From Delftia tsuruhatensis (lineage in GTDB: Bacteria > Pseudomonadota > Gammaproteobacteria > Burkholderiales > Burkholderiaceae_C), in contig NZ_LR813084.1 of assembly GCF_903815225.1 (NCBI RefSeq), forward strand, positions 2,584,501 to 2,648,500: a stretch of DNA of 64,000 nt, given 5' to 3'. Positions within the stretch are counted from its first letter, which is position 1. Each line of letters starts with the position of its first letter. The position numbers were made by a program, and so were the translations under genes. Of this stretch, positions 16,803 to 25,315 are shown piece by piece. The notes under the pieces were generated by a model, which saw only the letters and a program-made list of their open reading frames with translations, made no database searches and was not told where the DNA came from.

Positions 16803-17111
16803 ATGTCAGACGCAGATGAACAATGGGGCGCGAGGCTCAAGCAGGCACGGCTGGCCGCAGGCCTTTCGCAGAAGATGCTGGGCGTTGAGGCCGGGATTGA
16901 TTCGTTCGTCGCAAGTGCGCGGATCAACCGCTATGAGCTGGGGGTCCACAAGCCGGACCTGCTGACGGCACGCAAGCTGGCGCAGGTGCTCCAGGTACCG
17001 ATGGCGTTTTTCTACTCGGATGCGGATGACGAGGTGGCTGAGTTGCTGCTCATGTATGGACGGGCGAGTGGGGCGGTGCGCAAGCGGGTGAGCGAGGTGT
17101 TGAAGGGGTAG
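16803..17111 (+). CDS. XRE-family transcriptional regulator
   Basis: A 102-residue protein whose residues 8-70 form a Cro/C1-type helix-turn-helix (RLKQARLAAGLSQKMLGVEAGI, INRYELGVHKPDLLTARKLAQVLQVPMAFFY). A short helical tail follows. The insert between helices (DSFVASARINRYE) is slightly longer than the common form. Size and operator layout resemble restriction-modification controller proteins and prophage repressors. It is transcribed toward the 3' end of the CBASS operon, with 286 bases between them, and may be a separate module of the same accessory block. Confidence 0.88.
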   Translation: MSDADEQWGARLKQARLAAGLSQKMLGVEAGIDSFVASARINRYELGVHKPDLLTARKLAQVLQVPMAFFYSDADDEVAELLLMYGRASGAVRKRVSEVLKG

Positions 17112-17397
17112 GGCGTTCGGGGTGCTTGGGAGTTGGCTTGGGGTACATTGGAGTTATTCGCAGTGCCTTGGTCAATGGCTGCTGTGCAGCGATTGCGGTC
17201 CTTTGAGTTTCCAAGCTCAGCGCCCGATAGCTGCCGTTCAACGATTTCGCTGAGCGCCGCGCTCTGCATGTCTCACGCCAAGGCGATGTCTGGGGCTAGG
17301 CATCTCTGGCGACTCCTGACACACTGGGCGTTCAGCGCACTTGCTAGTGCTCACCCGGCCTTGACGCGGAGCTGGGCCGTGCGACCCGCATACGTTA

Positions 17398-18573
17398 CTA
17401 CTTAAGCCTCAGCGCCGGCTTCCACTCAGGTGCTTGCCACTCCCAGATATGAACCTCTTCGAACGCCTTGGGCAGCAGGGTCCTACCGATCTCGATGCTT
17501 GCTGACAGCGGCGTCGCCGGATGCAGGTGCAGGACCCGAGCGCCGGCGGCAAACAGCTGCTGCAGGAAGGCGTTGAAGCTCGTGCGGAACTGCTGTACAT
17601 GGGACTCCTTGCGGATGATGCCGCGGTCAGGCGCAACGGCATGGAACTCCACGACGTCGCGGCCAACGGGGTGCTGGGCCCTGCCCGAGATGCTGACGAC
17701 GACCGATATTTCGCGAGGGAGCGCAGGCGGTACCGTGAATGTGTAGCTGGGCTCGGGGCAAGCGTCGCGCGTGTCCCAGAGCCACTTCTCGTTCGGCAAG
17801 TCCATGACGGCCGCAGGCGTCTTGTCGCCCACCAGTGCCCCCAGCTTCATAAGCATTGGGATAGGAGCGAAGCCGGCGATAGTGAGGTGCACGGCTCCTT
17901 TCCTTGCAACGAGCTCGGGCAGGATGCGCTGCTCATACTGCTGGGTAAGAGCGCGCTGAGCGTTGCCCCAGAAATCAGGTTCGTTGTCCTGCAAGAAGAA
18001 GTTGCTCTGGTCGATGTGTACCGAGCCGGCCGTGGGGAAGCGTTTAAAGCCGCTGTTCATCAGCATCGCGTGCTGGATGTGGCGCACGTCGATCACAGGC
18101 ACGTGGGCGCCGACAGGGAACGACATCACGACGGGCATGCTTTCCTCAACACCAGTGGCCGAGTACATGAACTCGATGCGAGCCTCGTGGTCGCGCTTCA
18201 TGGCTCGAAGTTGCTCAGCAGTGAATTCGTTGCTCTGGCCGTGGCGGTCTATTCGTGAATGGCAGTCGAAGCAGGCCAGCATGAGGTTGCTGGGGTCTGC
18301 CGCCAGCTTTTCCGACAGCCCCGGAACGCCTCGAGCGCCTGCTGGGCTGTCAGCAATGATATGAGCGAATTCGCCGACTACGCTCTTGGCCTTCTTGGTA
18401 AGAAAGTCGCGGTCTACAGGCTTGCAGCAGCCGCGGAATTCACAACGACCAGCCGCAGCGATCCAGAGGTCTCGCCGGACCGGCGCGGAAATGTAGGCTC
18501 GCGCGACAGACCTGGTCACGGGAGCAGCAGTTGTGGAGGTGCTCGGATCAGGCGTTGCTTTTGGTTTAGGCAT
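17398..18573 (-). CDS. cap5: CBASS effector Cap5: HNH nuclease fused to a SAVED domain
   Basis: A 391-residue two-domain protein. Residues about 36-125 are an HNH endonuclease: Cys44 and Cys49, His71 (FAHII), Asn96, Cys101 and Cys104, His105 (SNLMLACFDCHSRID). Residues about 160-391 match the SAVED cyclic-nucleotide sensor (SGFKRFPTAG, VHLTIAGFAPIPML, EISVVVSISGRAQHP, RVLHLHPATPLSASIEIGRTLLPKAFEEVHIWE). When phage infection triggers cyclic oligonucleotide synthesis, SAVED binding should activate DNA degradation and abortive infection. It is the last gene of the operon and overlaps the Cap3 gene by 8 bases. Confidence 0.93.
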   Translation of the reverse strand: MPKPKATPDPSTSTTAAPVTRSVARAYISAPVRRDLWIAAAGRCEFRGCCKPVDRDFLTKKAKSVVGEFAHIIADSPAGARGVPGLSEKLAADPSNLMLACFDCHSRIDRHGQSNEFTAEQLRAMKRDHEARIEFMYSATGVEESMPVVMSFPVGAHVPVIDVRHIQHAMLMNSGFKRFPTAGSVHIDQSNFFLQDNEPDFWGNAQRALTQQYEQRILPELVARKGAVHLTIAGFAPIPMLMKLGALVGDKTPAAVMDLPNEKWLWDTRDACPEPSYTFTVPPALPREISVVVSISGRAQHPVGRDVVEFHAVAPDRGIIRKESHVQQFRTSFNAFLQQLFAAGARVLHLHPATPLSASIEIGRTLLPKAFEEVHIWEWQAPEWKPALRLK

Positions 18574-19048
18574 TCTTGTTCTCCAACTTCAATTCGCGAT
18601 ACGTGCCTCGGCGGCTCAGCGTCCAAATCCGGATGCAGTGAGTGCCGACGATGGGGAAAAACAAGCGGTCGCCCTCATAGGTGTCGTCGGCGACAGCCTG
18701 CTGCCAGTCGCGCTGGTCAACTCTCGACGGTGTGGGGTCGCGCTCGGGATGTGTGTGCCAGAGCCCAAGGTAGGCGGAGGTGCTGTTCTCTTCCAGCCAT
18801 CGCTGTCGCGCCAGCGCCTGGTGCTTGGAAGAACGGAAGAACCCGTACCTGCTGCGACGGTCACTGCTCTGCGGCGTCGACACCTCATCGACGACCACGT
18901 CGCGCGAGTCCAACAGGTGCCGGCCAAGAAGGACTCCACCTGCTTCACGGTCGTCCGAGCGATGCTGGGCGAACGCCTGCATCTGCTTGAGTGCGTGCTC
19001 GACGATGATGAGCCGCTGCTTCGGCGTTACGCGAAAGACGAGCTTCAC
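18566..19048 (-). CDS. cap3: CBASS Cap3: JAMM/JAB-family isopeptidase
   Basis: A 160-residue metalloprotease of the JAB/MPN fold. The full JAMM motif is present: Glu35 (REAGGVLLG), then His98-x-His100-x7-Ser108-x2-Asp111 (HTHPERDPTPSRVD). In type II CBASS, Cap3 removes the CD-NTase from the targets to which Cap2 attaches it and so tunes signalling. The start is a GTG at 19048 that overlaps the Cap2 stop codon (GTGA), giving translational coupling. The product has the family's usual size. Confidence 0.93.
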   Translation of the reverse strand: MKLVFRVTPKQRLIIVEHALKQMQAFAQHRSDDREAGGVLLGRHLLDSRDVVVDEVSTPQSSDRRSRYGFFRSSKHQALARQRWLEENSTSAYLGLWHTHPERDPTPSRVDQRDWQQAVADDTYEGDRLFFPIVGTHCIRIWTLSRRGTYRELKLENKNA

Positions 19049-20775
19049 GGCGCCGGCTCCTTTGGCGCCCGGCAATGCGGGCACGGGCGCCCGAATACCT
19101 GTTTGGTAGCCACCTCCTCGGAAGTGGTCCGCGCGAGCTGGAACCAGGGAGTCGTGCGCAGCCCCTGCTTGGCGGCGACCTTGCCCTCGCCCACCCAGAA
19201 CTTGTAGGAAGGCCGGCGCTTGGCATCGCCCGCGGCAACGGCACTTACTGCCGACAGGATGTGCTCCGCTGCCATCAAGCCGGTGCGCCGGGACTGAACC
19301 GGGCCGTAGGGCACGAATGCACCCGCGCATCCAGTGAGATTGCGCGTGACCGGCTGGTTGGGTTCCAAGAAGGCGGTACGCGAAGCCAGGGACGGCTGTC
19401 CTTCGTCGTCGCGGTAGGCGCAGTTGAGGCATCCCTCGCCTCTAGTCCACATGAGCATCGAGTGCCCGCCGAGATCGAGCGCCTCAAGCCAGGTAAATAC
19501 CACGGGGAGGTCATGACTACCGGCCCTGAAAGCCTTCGAAAATGACCGCTCGATGGACGGAGAACCGAAGGCCAGCACGATGCCGTCGTACTGGCTGAGA
19601 TCAGCCGTCTTGAGCCACGTCTGCCCTGTCGTGGCCACCGGGGTGATCTTCAAGCCTGGGTAGCGTCGTTCCAGCGCCAACTTCATGCCTAACGGCTTCT
19701 CCATGTCGATGTACAGGGGCTGAAGGACGTGACGGAAAACGTTGTCCTCAGAGTATTCATCGTGGTCGACGACCGTCAGCTTGCCAACGCCTGCAGCAGC
19801 CAGCGTGTCCACGACCACCGACCCCACGGCCCCCGCGCCGAGCACAGCGATGTGCTTGTTGAGCAAGTCAAGCGACGCACCGCCACGCTCGCGCATGTAT
19901 GTCGGCGTGTGTCGCCGCATGGTCAGAGGAGTCGCTATCCCCTTCTTGTCGACTGCGCCGCGGCTTGCCGTGAATGAGGCTGCCACCAGGGAGCGCCCGC
20001 CAGCCTGGCGCGGCACTGACACCAGTAGCGCCAGCCGCTTCGGGGAGTTTTTCGACGGTCCGACCAGCTTGTCCCAGAGCGCGAGTTGGTCCGGCGACAT
20101 GCGCTGCAGAACATCGTCGATGAAGGCCGGGGTCAACTTGTCCGGCTGCACGGGCGGCAAGCCCACCTGGTCCAGGTGGACGTAAAGGGCGCGGTGAGAC
20201 TCAAGCTTCTGGTTTTCCACCTCCCAAGGAATGCTGGCGTCTCGCTCCAGGAAGTACCAGGTTGGCTTCTTCAAGCCGAAGTTGGAGAACCCCTTGAGCA
20301 GGCGCGACGCGCCGTCAACTTCGAAGTACGACCGCCCGCGAAGCGCCCCTGGAAGGCCCTGCCAGTAGCCCTCCAGTTCGTTGAAAAACTCCTCGTAGCC
20401 AGAAGCCGCATCCGCTGCGGAGTTTTCCAGCAGGTCGTACGCCTTCATCGCAGCGTGCGCGACGATGTCTGCGGGACGCTTTGGGTCCAGCGACAGGCCC
20501 TGCTCATCGTCGATGCAGACATAGCCGCTATAGCTGACATGGGCAAGCAGAGCGGTCGGCGGGTCTGTGGTAACCCTTGGCAACCGCAAGTGCTCCTCCG
20601 CGCAGTCGACGTAGACCGTCCACCGGCGCGTGCCGGTGAGCTCAATGGCCAGTACGTTTGGAGCTTCGCTGGGCAGAGGCGCAACAGGGACGCCCCGCAG
20701 CGCAAACGCTGCCTCAACCGCCTCGAAGGTCGCGTCGATTTTCGCGGCGTCGATCTGAACTGCGGCCTCGGTCAA
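19045..20775 (-). CDS. cap2: CBASS Cap2: fused E2-E1 ubiquitin-like conjugating enzyme
   Basis: A 576-residue protein. The N-terminal region is an E2-like fold with a candidate catalytic Cys87 (SGYVCIDDEQG). The C-terminal half is a ThiF/E1 adenylation domain with a nucleotide loop GAGAVGS (313-319), VVDHDEYSEDN (336-345) and a candidate E1 cysteine at 483 (LTGCAGAF). Two CxxC pairs (449/452 and the C-terminal CPHC) probably bind zinc. Cap2 activates the CD-NTase C-terminus and joins it to cell proteins, raising its activity. The start is TTG at 20775, overlapping the CD-NTase stop. Confidence 0.93.
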   Translation of the reverse strand: MTEAAVQIDAAKIDATFEAVEAAFALRGVPVAPLPSEAPNVLAIELTGTRRWTVYVDCAEEHLRLPRVTTDPPTALLAHVSYSGYVCIDDEQGLSLDPKRPADIVAHAAMKAYDLLENSAADAASGYEEFFNELEGYWQGLPGALRGRSYFEVDGASRLLKGFSNFGLKKPTWYFLERDASIPWEVENQKLESHRALYVHLDQVGLPPVQPDKLTPAFIDDVLQRMSPDQLALWDKLVGPSKNSPKRLALLVSVPRQAGGRSLVAASFTASRGAVDKKGIATPLTMRRHTPTYMRERGGASLDLLNKHIAVLGAGAVGSVVVDTLAAAGVGKLTVVDHDEYSEDNVFRHVLQPLYIDMEKPLGMKLALERRYPGLKITPVATTGQTWLKTADLSQYDGIVLAFGSPSIERSFSKAFRAGSHDLPVVFTWLEALDLGGHSMLMWTRGEGCLNCAYRDDEGQPSLASRTAFLEPNQPVTRNLTGCAGAFVPYGPVQSRRTGLMAAEHILSAVSAVAAGDAKRRPSYKFWVGEGKVAAKQGLRTTPWFQLARTTSEEVATKQVFGRPCPHCRAPKEPAP

Positions 20776-21785
20776 GCTGAGTTCCCAGTGCTGATGACTG
20801 CAGCCGAGACTGTCTTGGCTGTCTGAGCCTTCTCGGGGACTTTGAAGTCGTCGCCAAACTGCTTCTTCAGCAGCTTGCAGGCGTCCTCGGGCAGTTCCTC
20901 GTCGTAGGCATCGCTGAGAGCGTCGCGCAGCGACTCGAGCTTCTCCTTGAAGGTCTTCATCTGCACAGCCGTGCGCTTAGCCATCAGGTCGGAGTACGGC
21001 GCGACCGGCAGCATGACCTTCAGCCGTTGGTGCGTGCCGTCGGCCTGGTTGTACTCGTAGGTGAACTGGTTGAGCATCGCCTTGACCCAGTCCAACATCG
21101 CCAGCAGGTCGACGGGTTTGCCGGAGGTGTTGAAGTTCGGCTTGAACCACTTCAGGGCCGCCACCGTCAGTGCGATGCTCAGCGGAGCTCCCGAGCCGGT
21201 GAACTGCCACTGGCGCCAGCGTTTCAGGTAGCGGATGCAGCGACGGTACTGAGCCAGTTCATCGGAGTCGCTGAAGGCGCCGCAGACGAGCTTGGTCAAC
21301 TCCTTGGGGCCGGAGATCTCCCAGATACGGTGCTCCTCTGCCGAGTTTTCCTTGCCTTTAGCCAGGTACAACGTCCCGTTGGCGTCACGGGAGTAGATGG
21401 CCAGGTCGACGTGGTATGCGACCTTGCCACCGCTCAAGTAATTCACGGTGACACACGGACGGCGGATGAGCACCGTGCGGAAATTCGTGTTGACGGCATC
21501 CCGAACCTTCTTCTTGAGCACCACCGGGTCGGGATACTTGTTCTGGTCACAGTCGAAGATGATGCCAACGTCGATGTCGAAGTTGCCATCGAGCGGCACC
21601 ACGCCCGTGTGCATGGAATAGCTGCCCTGGTTGAAGTTCGTGAACGTGGGGACGTCATCACCCAGGTTGGCCTTCAGCGCCTTGATGATGGTGTCGCGCT
21701 TCTCGCGCAGTTTGGCCTTCTCATCGTCTTCATCGAAGCAGATGGCGCTGTGGAAGTTTTCGAACTGACGCTGGACTGCAGGCAT
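20772..21785 (-). CDS. CBASS CD-NTase (cGAS/DncV-like nucleotidyltransferase)
   Basis: A 337-residue enzyme that should make a cyclic di- or trinucleotide alarm signal. The polymerase-beta-type active site is clear: QGSYSMHTG (GSY at 54-56) and DGNFDIDVGI with metal-binding Asp70 and Asp72. A third carboxylate is likely in AYHVDLAIY. The start at 21785 has AGGAGG five bases upstream; a longer frame from 21860 adds a hydrophobic stretch but lacks a ribosome-binding site. The C-terminus ends in STGNSA, the tail that Cap2 would process. I cannot fix the clade or product by eye, though the order CD-NTase-Cap2-Cap3-Cap5 is typical of cGAMP-type systems. Confidence 0.93.
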   Translation of the reverse strand: MPAVQRQFENFHSAICFDEDDEKAKLREKRDTIIKALKANLGDDVPTFTNFNQGSYSMHTGVVPLDGNFDIDVGIIFDCDQNKYPDPVVLKKKVRDAVNTNFRTVLIRRPCVTVNYLSGGKVAYHVDLAIYSRDANGTLYLAKGKENSAEEHRIWEISGPKELTKLVCGAFSDSDELAQYRRCIRYLKRWRQWQFTGSGAPLSIALTVAALKWFKPNFNTSGKPVDLLAMLDWVKAMLNQFTYEYNQADGTHQRLKVMLPVAPYSDLMAKRTAVQMKTFKEKLESLRDALSDAYDEELPEDACKLLKKQFGDDFKVPEKAQTAKTVSAAVISTGNSA

Positions 21786-21925
21786 CTTGGCCTCCTTTTC
21801 TTTCGAGAGAAGCCAGGACGCGATACCTGCGAACAACCCGATGGCGATCAGGGGGTGCATGTACTTGACGAGGTGGCCGGTTGAGTAGACCGCAGTGCGG
21901 TGACGGAATGATGATCAGTATATCC

Positions 21926-21938
21926 AATCATTTTGATT
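21926..21938. promoter_or_regulatory. Inverted repeat in the CBASS/CapW divergent promoter region
   Basis: AATCA-TTT-TGATT is a perfect dyad between the CD-NTase gene and the divergent WYL regulator. On the CBASS strand it is followed at once by TATACT (complement of 21919-21924), a good -10. Its place makes it a candidate CapW operator overlapping the operon promoter. Confidence 0.5.
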
Positions 21939-21982
21939 AGCATAGATGCCATTTTTTACAGTCACATGTTGCACCGTCAGAT

Positions 21983-22936
21983 ATGATGCGTTATATGAAA
22001 CGTGCAGAGAAGCGCTCGCAAGCACTGGCGAGCCTCACGAAAACACAGCGCGAACGGCTGTCCCACATTGACTTCAAGCTGTACTTCCTTGGAGAGCTGC
22101 GACGGGCTGACGTCGTCGACCGCTTCGGGACGGGTCCTGCTGGAGCCACCCGCGATATCGCTCTGTATCGAGAGCTGGCGCCGGAAAACCTAGAGTTGGA
22201 CAACTCCGACAAAGTCTACCGACCCACCCAGGCTTTTGAACCCCTGTTCGAGCACAGTGCACACCGCGTGTTGACCGCCCTTACCCAGGGCTACGGTGAA
22301 GGTCTAGGTGAGCTGTTGGGTGACGAGGTACACCCGATGCTGCGATGTGAAGTACCGTCTGCGTTGAGCCTGCCGAAGACGTCGGTGCTGGCGCCAATCA
22401 CCCGCGCGATCCATCGAGGCAAGGCTGTCAGACTTCGCTACACGTCTATCGACAGTGGCCGCACCGAGCGTGAGCTTGTCCCTGTAGCCCTTGTAGATAG
22501 CGGTCTCCGCTGGCACGTGCGAGCCTTTGACCGCAGGAATCTGCAGTTCCGCGACTTCGTGCTGACCCGGATGGAGGAACCGATGGTTCTAGAGGACAGC
22601 CTCGTGCAACGCGAGGAGACTGCTGAGTTCGACCTGCAGTGGAGCCGCATCATTGAGCTGGAGCTTGTGCCGCACCCTCAGCACACGCGGCCTGAGGTTG
22701 TCCTCATGGACTACCCCTTCGCCGAAGATGGCGTGCTTCGGGTTCGTGTCCGTGCGGCCAACGCAGGCTACATGCTGCGTCGCTGGTCCGTGGACTGTTC
22801 TTTAGACCATCAGCTGCGAGGTATGGAGTACGCACTGGGCCTGCGTGACCCTCTCGTCCTGTACGGCGCAAGCAACGCACGCCTGGCGCCGGGCTACAAA
22901 GACCCACGGTCGGACCGCGAAGTTAAGGCGCTATAA
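21983..22936 (+). CDS. capW: CapW/BrxR-type WYL-domain repressor of the CBASS operon
   Basis: A 317-residue regulator. The first 80 residues or so form a winged helix (RERLSHIDFKLYFLGELRRADVVDRFGTGPAGATRDIALYRELAP), characteristic of the BrxR/CapW family. A WYL domain follows at about 140-195 (AVRLRYTSIDSGRTERELVPVALVDSGLRWHVRAFDR), then a C-terminal WCX-like part. CapW proteins bind between themselves and the divergent CBASS operon, repress it, and release when the WYL domain senses a damage or infection ligand. ATG codons at 21983, 21986 and 21995 are possible starts; no clear ribosome-binding site decides. Confidence 0.88.
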   Translation: MMRYMKRAEKRSQALASLTKTQRERLSHIDFKLYFLGELRRADVVDRFGTGPAGATRDIALYRELAPENLELDNSDKVYRPTQAFEPLFEHSAHRVLTALTQGYGEGLGELLGDEVHPMLRCEVPSALSLPKTSVLAPITRAIHRGKAVRLRYTSIDSGRTERELVPVALVDSGLRWHVRAFDRRNLQFRDFVLTRMEEPMVLEDSLVQREETAEFDLQWSRIIELELVPHPQHTRPEVVLMDYPFAEDGVLRVRVRAANAGYMLRRWSVDCSLDHQLRGMEYALGLRDPLVLYGASNARLAPGYKDPRSDREVKAL

Positions 22937-23310
22937 CGATAGCCAGTCACCAGAAAGCGCTCTAAGCGCGACAACCACATGAAGCTCTTCATGTCGATCA
23001 GCCAAGCCAAAGGCTGCATTGCCCCGGCTTCCCCGACTACTGCGGCATTCGAGCTGTGCAGAAATCCTAGGGTATGCGGATGCGCCAACAGCCTAGAACT
23101 ACACCCGAGCTCTCAAGGTAGCTGGCGGCGCGGTAAGAAGCGCCGTGAGCTCCCGCCCCGAGCCTGAACCGCTGGAAAGCAGCCGCTGGCAAAGGTCGGC
23201 AACCAGCCTGAACCTGCCGTTCGAGGCCTCGCGCAGGACGACCGCTCATGACCGAACTCCACCCTTCAGGCCCCAGAGAAAGGCTTGCGGGCAAGAGCAC
23301 GCCAAGGGCT
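22937..23310. other. Gene-free stretch after capW
   Basis: I see no gene in these 374 bases. The part from about 23,150 to 23,260 has the CGCTGGAAAGCAGCCGCTGGC / CCGTTCGAGGCC style seen in dispersed intergenic repeats of Burkholderiales, and a similar CTGCCGTTC word occurs at 17,232 on the other side of the CBASS locus. I cannot define repeat ends. Confidence 0.35.
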
Positions 23311-23637
23311 CTAACGATCCCAGAACTTCCACCAAGGGCGTTGTCCCGCGCAGATTTCAGCGCAGCTCTGTGCCGCGTATGCCCGAGCCGAGAATATCGG
23401 GTCATCCATCCCGTCCGGGTCGGTGGAAACTATGAACGGGTCTTCGCCATAGCCGCGATACGCGGCCAAGAGTTCCTCGGGCTGCATACCTGGCCGATAG
23501 CTTGAGAGGAGGAATTCATCAACGATCGCCTCTGCTGCGGCGACGGCTGCTTTGTATGAATCGAAAACGCCAGCCGGATACCGTTTCGACTCGTCCATGA
23601 GGGCGTAGCCGTCATCAACGAAAACCTTGTAGGGCAT
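23311..23637 (-). CDS. Conserved hypothetical protein, 108 residues
   Basis: A 108-residue soluble protein starting MPYKVFVDDGYALMDESKRYPAG. It has an alpha/beta look, with a helix-rich centre (SYKAAVAAAEAIVDEFLLSS) and acidic loops (GEDPFIVSTDPDGMDDPIFSARAYA). There is no signal peptide or metal motif. The codon bias and the conserved-looking aromatic and glycine positions support a real gene. The ribosome-binding site is weak. It lies at the boundary between the CBASS block and the housekeeping-like MocR gene. Small proteins of this shape are common in proteobacterial genomes without a known role. Confidence 0.75.
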   Translation of the reverse strand: MPYKVFVDDGYALMDESKRYPAGVFDSYKAAVAAAEAIVDEFLLSSYRPGMQPEELLAAYRGYGEDPFIVSTDPDGMDDPIFSARAYAAQSCAEICAGQRPWWKFWDR

Positions 23638-23754
23638 AGAGAGTCAGGCGATTTTGGCGCGTCGTTGTTTCTGCAAACAGGATGCTAGCCGAAGGCCCGC
23701 AGTTGGCCGATACCGGCAGCCCGACGGACCGGCGCACCACGTTTGCCCGCACGG

Positions 23755-25137
23755 CTACACCACCGCCCCACTGAACGGCTCGGGCCGCCGCGCCAGCAGA
23801 TCGGACAGGCGTCTGAGACCCGCCTGCAAGAGTCCCCGGTCCTGGATGCTGCCCAGGGAGATCCGGATGGCATTCGCGGATTCGCCGCCCGTGGCGAAGG
23901 CTTGCGCGGGTGTGACGGCGATGCCTTCGCTCTCGGCGGTTCGCGCAAGTTGGAGGGAGCTCCAATACCCCGGCAGCTCCAGCCATACATGCAGGCCGTC
24001 TCCGGCGCCGCTGTACCGGCCCGCCAGAATGTCCCTGGCCATCCGGTGGCGCAGGCGCGCCTCCTTGCGTACGCCTTCCATCAGGCCGTCGGCCGAGCCG
24101 TCGAGGATCCATTGCGTGGCCAGTGCGGCCGTCAAAGGGGCGGCCATCAGCGCGAAGGACCTGAGCGCGACCAGGAACCGTTCGCGCTCCTGCGGGTCGC
24201 GGATGAGCACGAAGGCGACGCGCAGGCCGGGCGTCAGGCATTTGGAGAGGGTGGAGATGTAGTACACCTGCTCCGGTGCAAACGTGGCAATGGGCGGCGG
24301 CGGGGCATCGGCGAGAAGCCAGTAGGGATCGTCCTCGATGATGCGGACACGGCAGCGCCTGGCGATGCGCGCAAGCTCCTTGCGACGGCGTTCCGCGATG
24401 GTGATGGCGGTCGGGTTCTGCAAGGTCGGATTGAGGTAGACCAGCCCCGGCCTGTGCTGGCGGCAGGCCCGCTCCAGCTTCTCGGGCACCATGCCTTGCC
24501 CGTCCGCCTCCACCACCAGGACATGCCGGCCGAACTGGGCCGCTGCGGCGCGCAGGCCGGGATAGCTGGCGGGCTCGGCCAGGATCACGTCGCCGGGCTG
24601 CGTCAGCGCAAGAATCAGGGCGGCGATGGCTGCCTGCGCGCCCGGGCAGACCAGCACCTGCCGGGCATCCAGGGGGCCGAACATCGGCGCCAGCCACCGG
24701 GCACCCGCCTTGCGGTCGGAGTCGCTTCCCCCGCCCAGGTGGTAGGTCATCAGCAGTTGCGCATCGGCCCGCATCAATACCTGGGACAGGCCTTGTTTCA
24801 ACAGGTCGTCGAAGTCCACGCCAGCCGGTGGTGGCGGGGTATTCATGCTCAGGTCGAGGACCGAGGTCCACTCGACCTTGGGCGCCGCGACATAGGTGCC
24901 CCGGGCGCCGCGCCCCTCCAGCAGGTGGCGGCGCCTTGCTTCGTCGTAGGCGCGCGTGATCGTCGTCAGGTCTACGCCCAGCCGGGCTGCCAGCTGGCGC
25001 TGCGGGGGCAGGCGGTCACCGGGTTTCAGCGATCCGTCCGCCACTGCCGCCTGCAGGGCGTCGGCGATCTGCAGAAAGCGGGGCCCGCCCTGCACGGCCA
25101 GCCGTGGCGACCAGACGGGCAAATGGTCATCTTGCAT
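23755..25137 (-). CDS. MocR/PdxR-family regulator (GntR helix-turn-helix fused to an aminotransferase fold)
   Basis: A 460-residue protein. Residues about 15-85 are a GntR winged helix (IADALQAAVADGSLKPGDRLPPQRQLAARLGVDLTTITRAYDEARRRHLL). The rest is a fold-type I aminotransferase domain with the PLP lysine in ISTLSKCLTPGLRVAF and conserved CPGAQAAI, YLNPTLQNPT and IIEDDPYW. MocR proteins use PLP or an amino-compound adduct as effector. I chose the ATG at 25137; an ATG at 25185 adds 16 residues. It is divergent from the 77-residue membrane protein gene at 25316, a likely target. Confidence 0.92.
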   Translation of the reverse strand: MQDDHLPVWSPRLAVQGGPRFLQIADALQAAVADGSLKPGDRLPPQRQLAARLGVDLTTITRAYDEARRRHLLEGRGARGTYVAAPKVEWTSVLDLSMNTPPPPAGVDFDDLLKQGLSQVLMRADAQLLMTYHLGGGSDSDRKAGARWLAPMFGPLDARQVLVCPGAQAAIAALILALTQPGDVILAEPASYPGLRAAAAQFGRHVLVVEADGQGMVPEKLERACRQHRPGLVYLNPTLQNPTAITIAERRRKELARIARRCRVRIIEDDPYWLLADAPPPPIATFAPEQVYYISTLSKCLTPGLRVAFVLIRDPQERERFLVALRSFALMAAPLTAALATQWILDGSADGLMEGVRKEARLRHRMARDILAGRYSGAGDGLHVWLELPGYWSSLQLARTAESEGIAVTPAQAFATGGESANAIRISLGSIQDRGLLQAGLRRLSDLLARRPEPFSGAVV

Positions 25138-25315
25138 GGATTTTTGCGGCGCCTGTTTGCCCCGATGTATGGAAATTGCTTTCAAGTAGTATGGCCTGGA
25201 ACGTGCAGCGACAGCCTTCTTGCAGTGCAGTCACTGGCGTTTTCGCCTCGCGTCTTCGGGAGGCGGTGTTCTTCACGATGGCCCGTGCCAGAGGCAAGGG
25301 CTGGAAGTTTTCAAA

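Noticed and set aside
17112..17397. Gene-free stretch between the XRE gene and cap5
   Set aside because: It contains words like those of dispersed intergenic repeats, but I could not define a unit, an inverted repeat or an attachment site.
21786..21860. Longer CD-NTase start at 21860 adding a hydrophobic N-terminal helix
   Set aside because: No ribosome-binding site precedes it, whereas AGGAGG stands five bases before the ATG at 21785.
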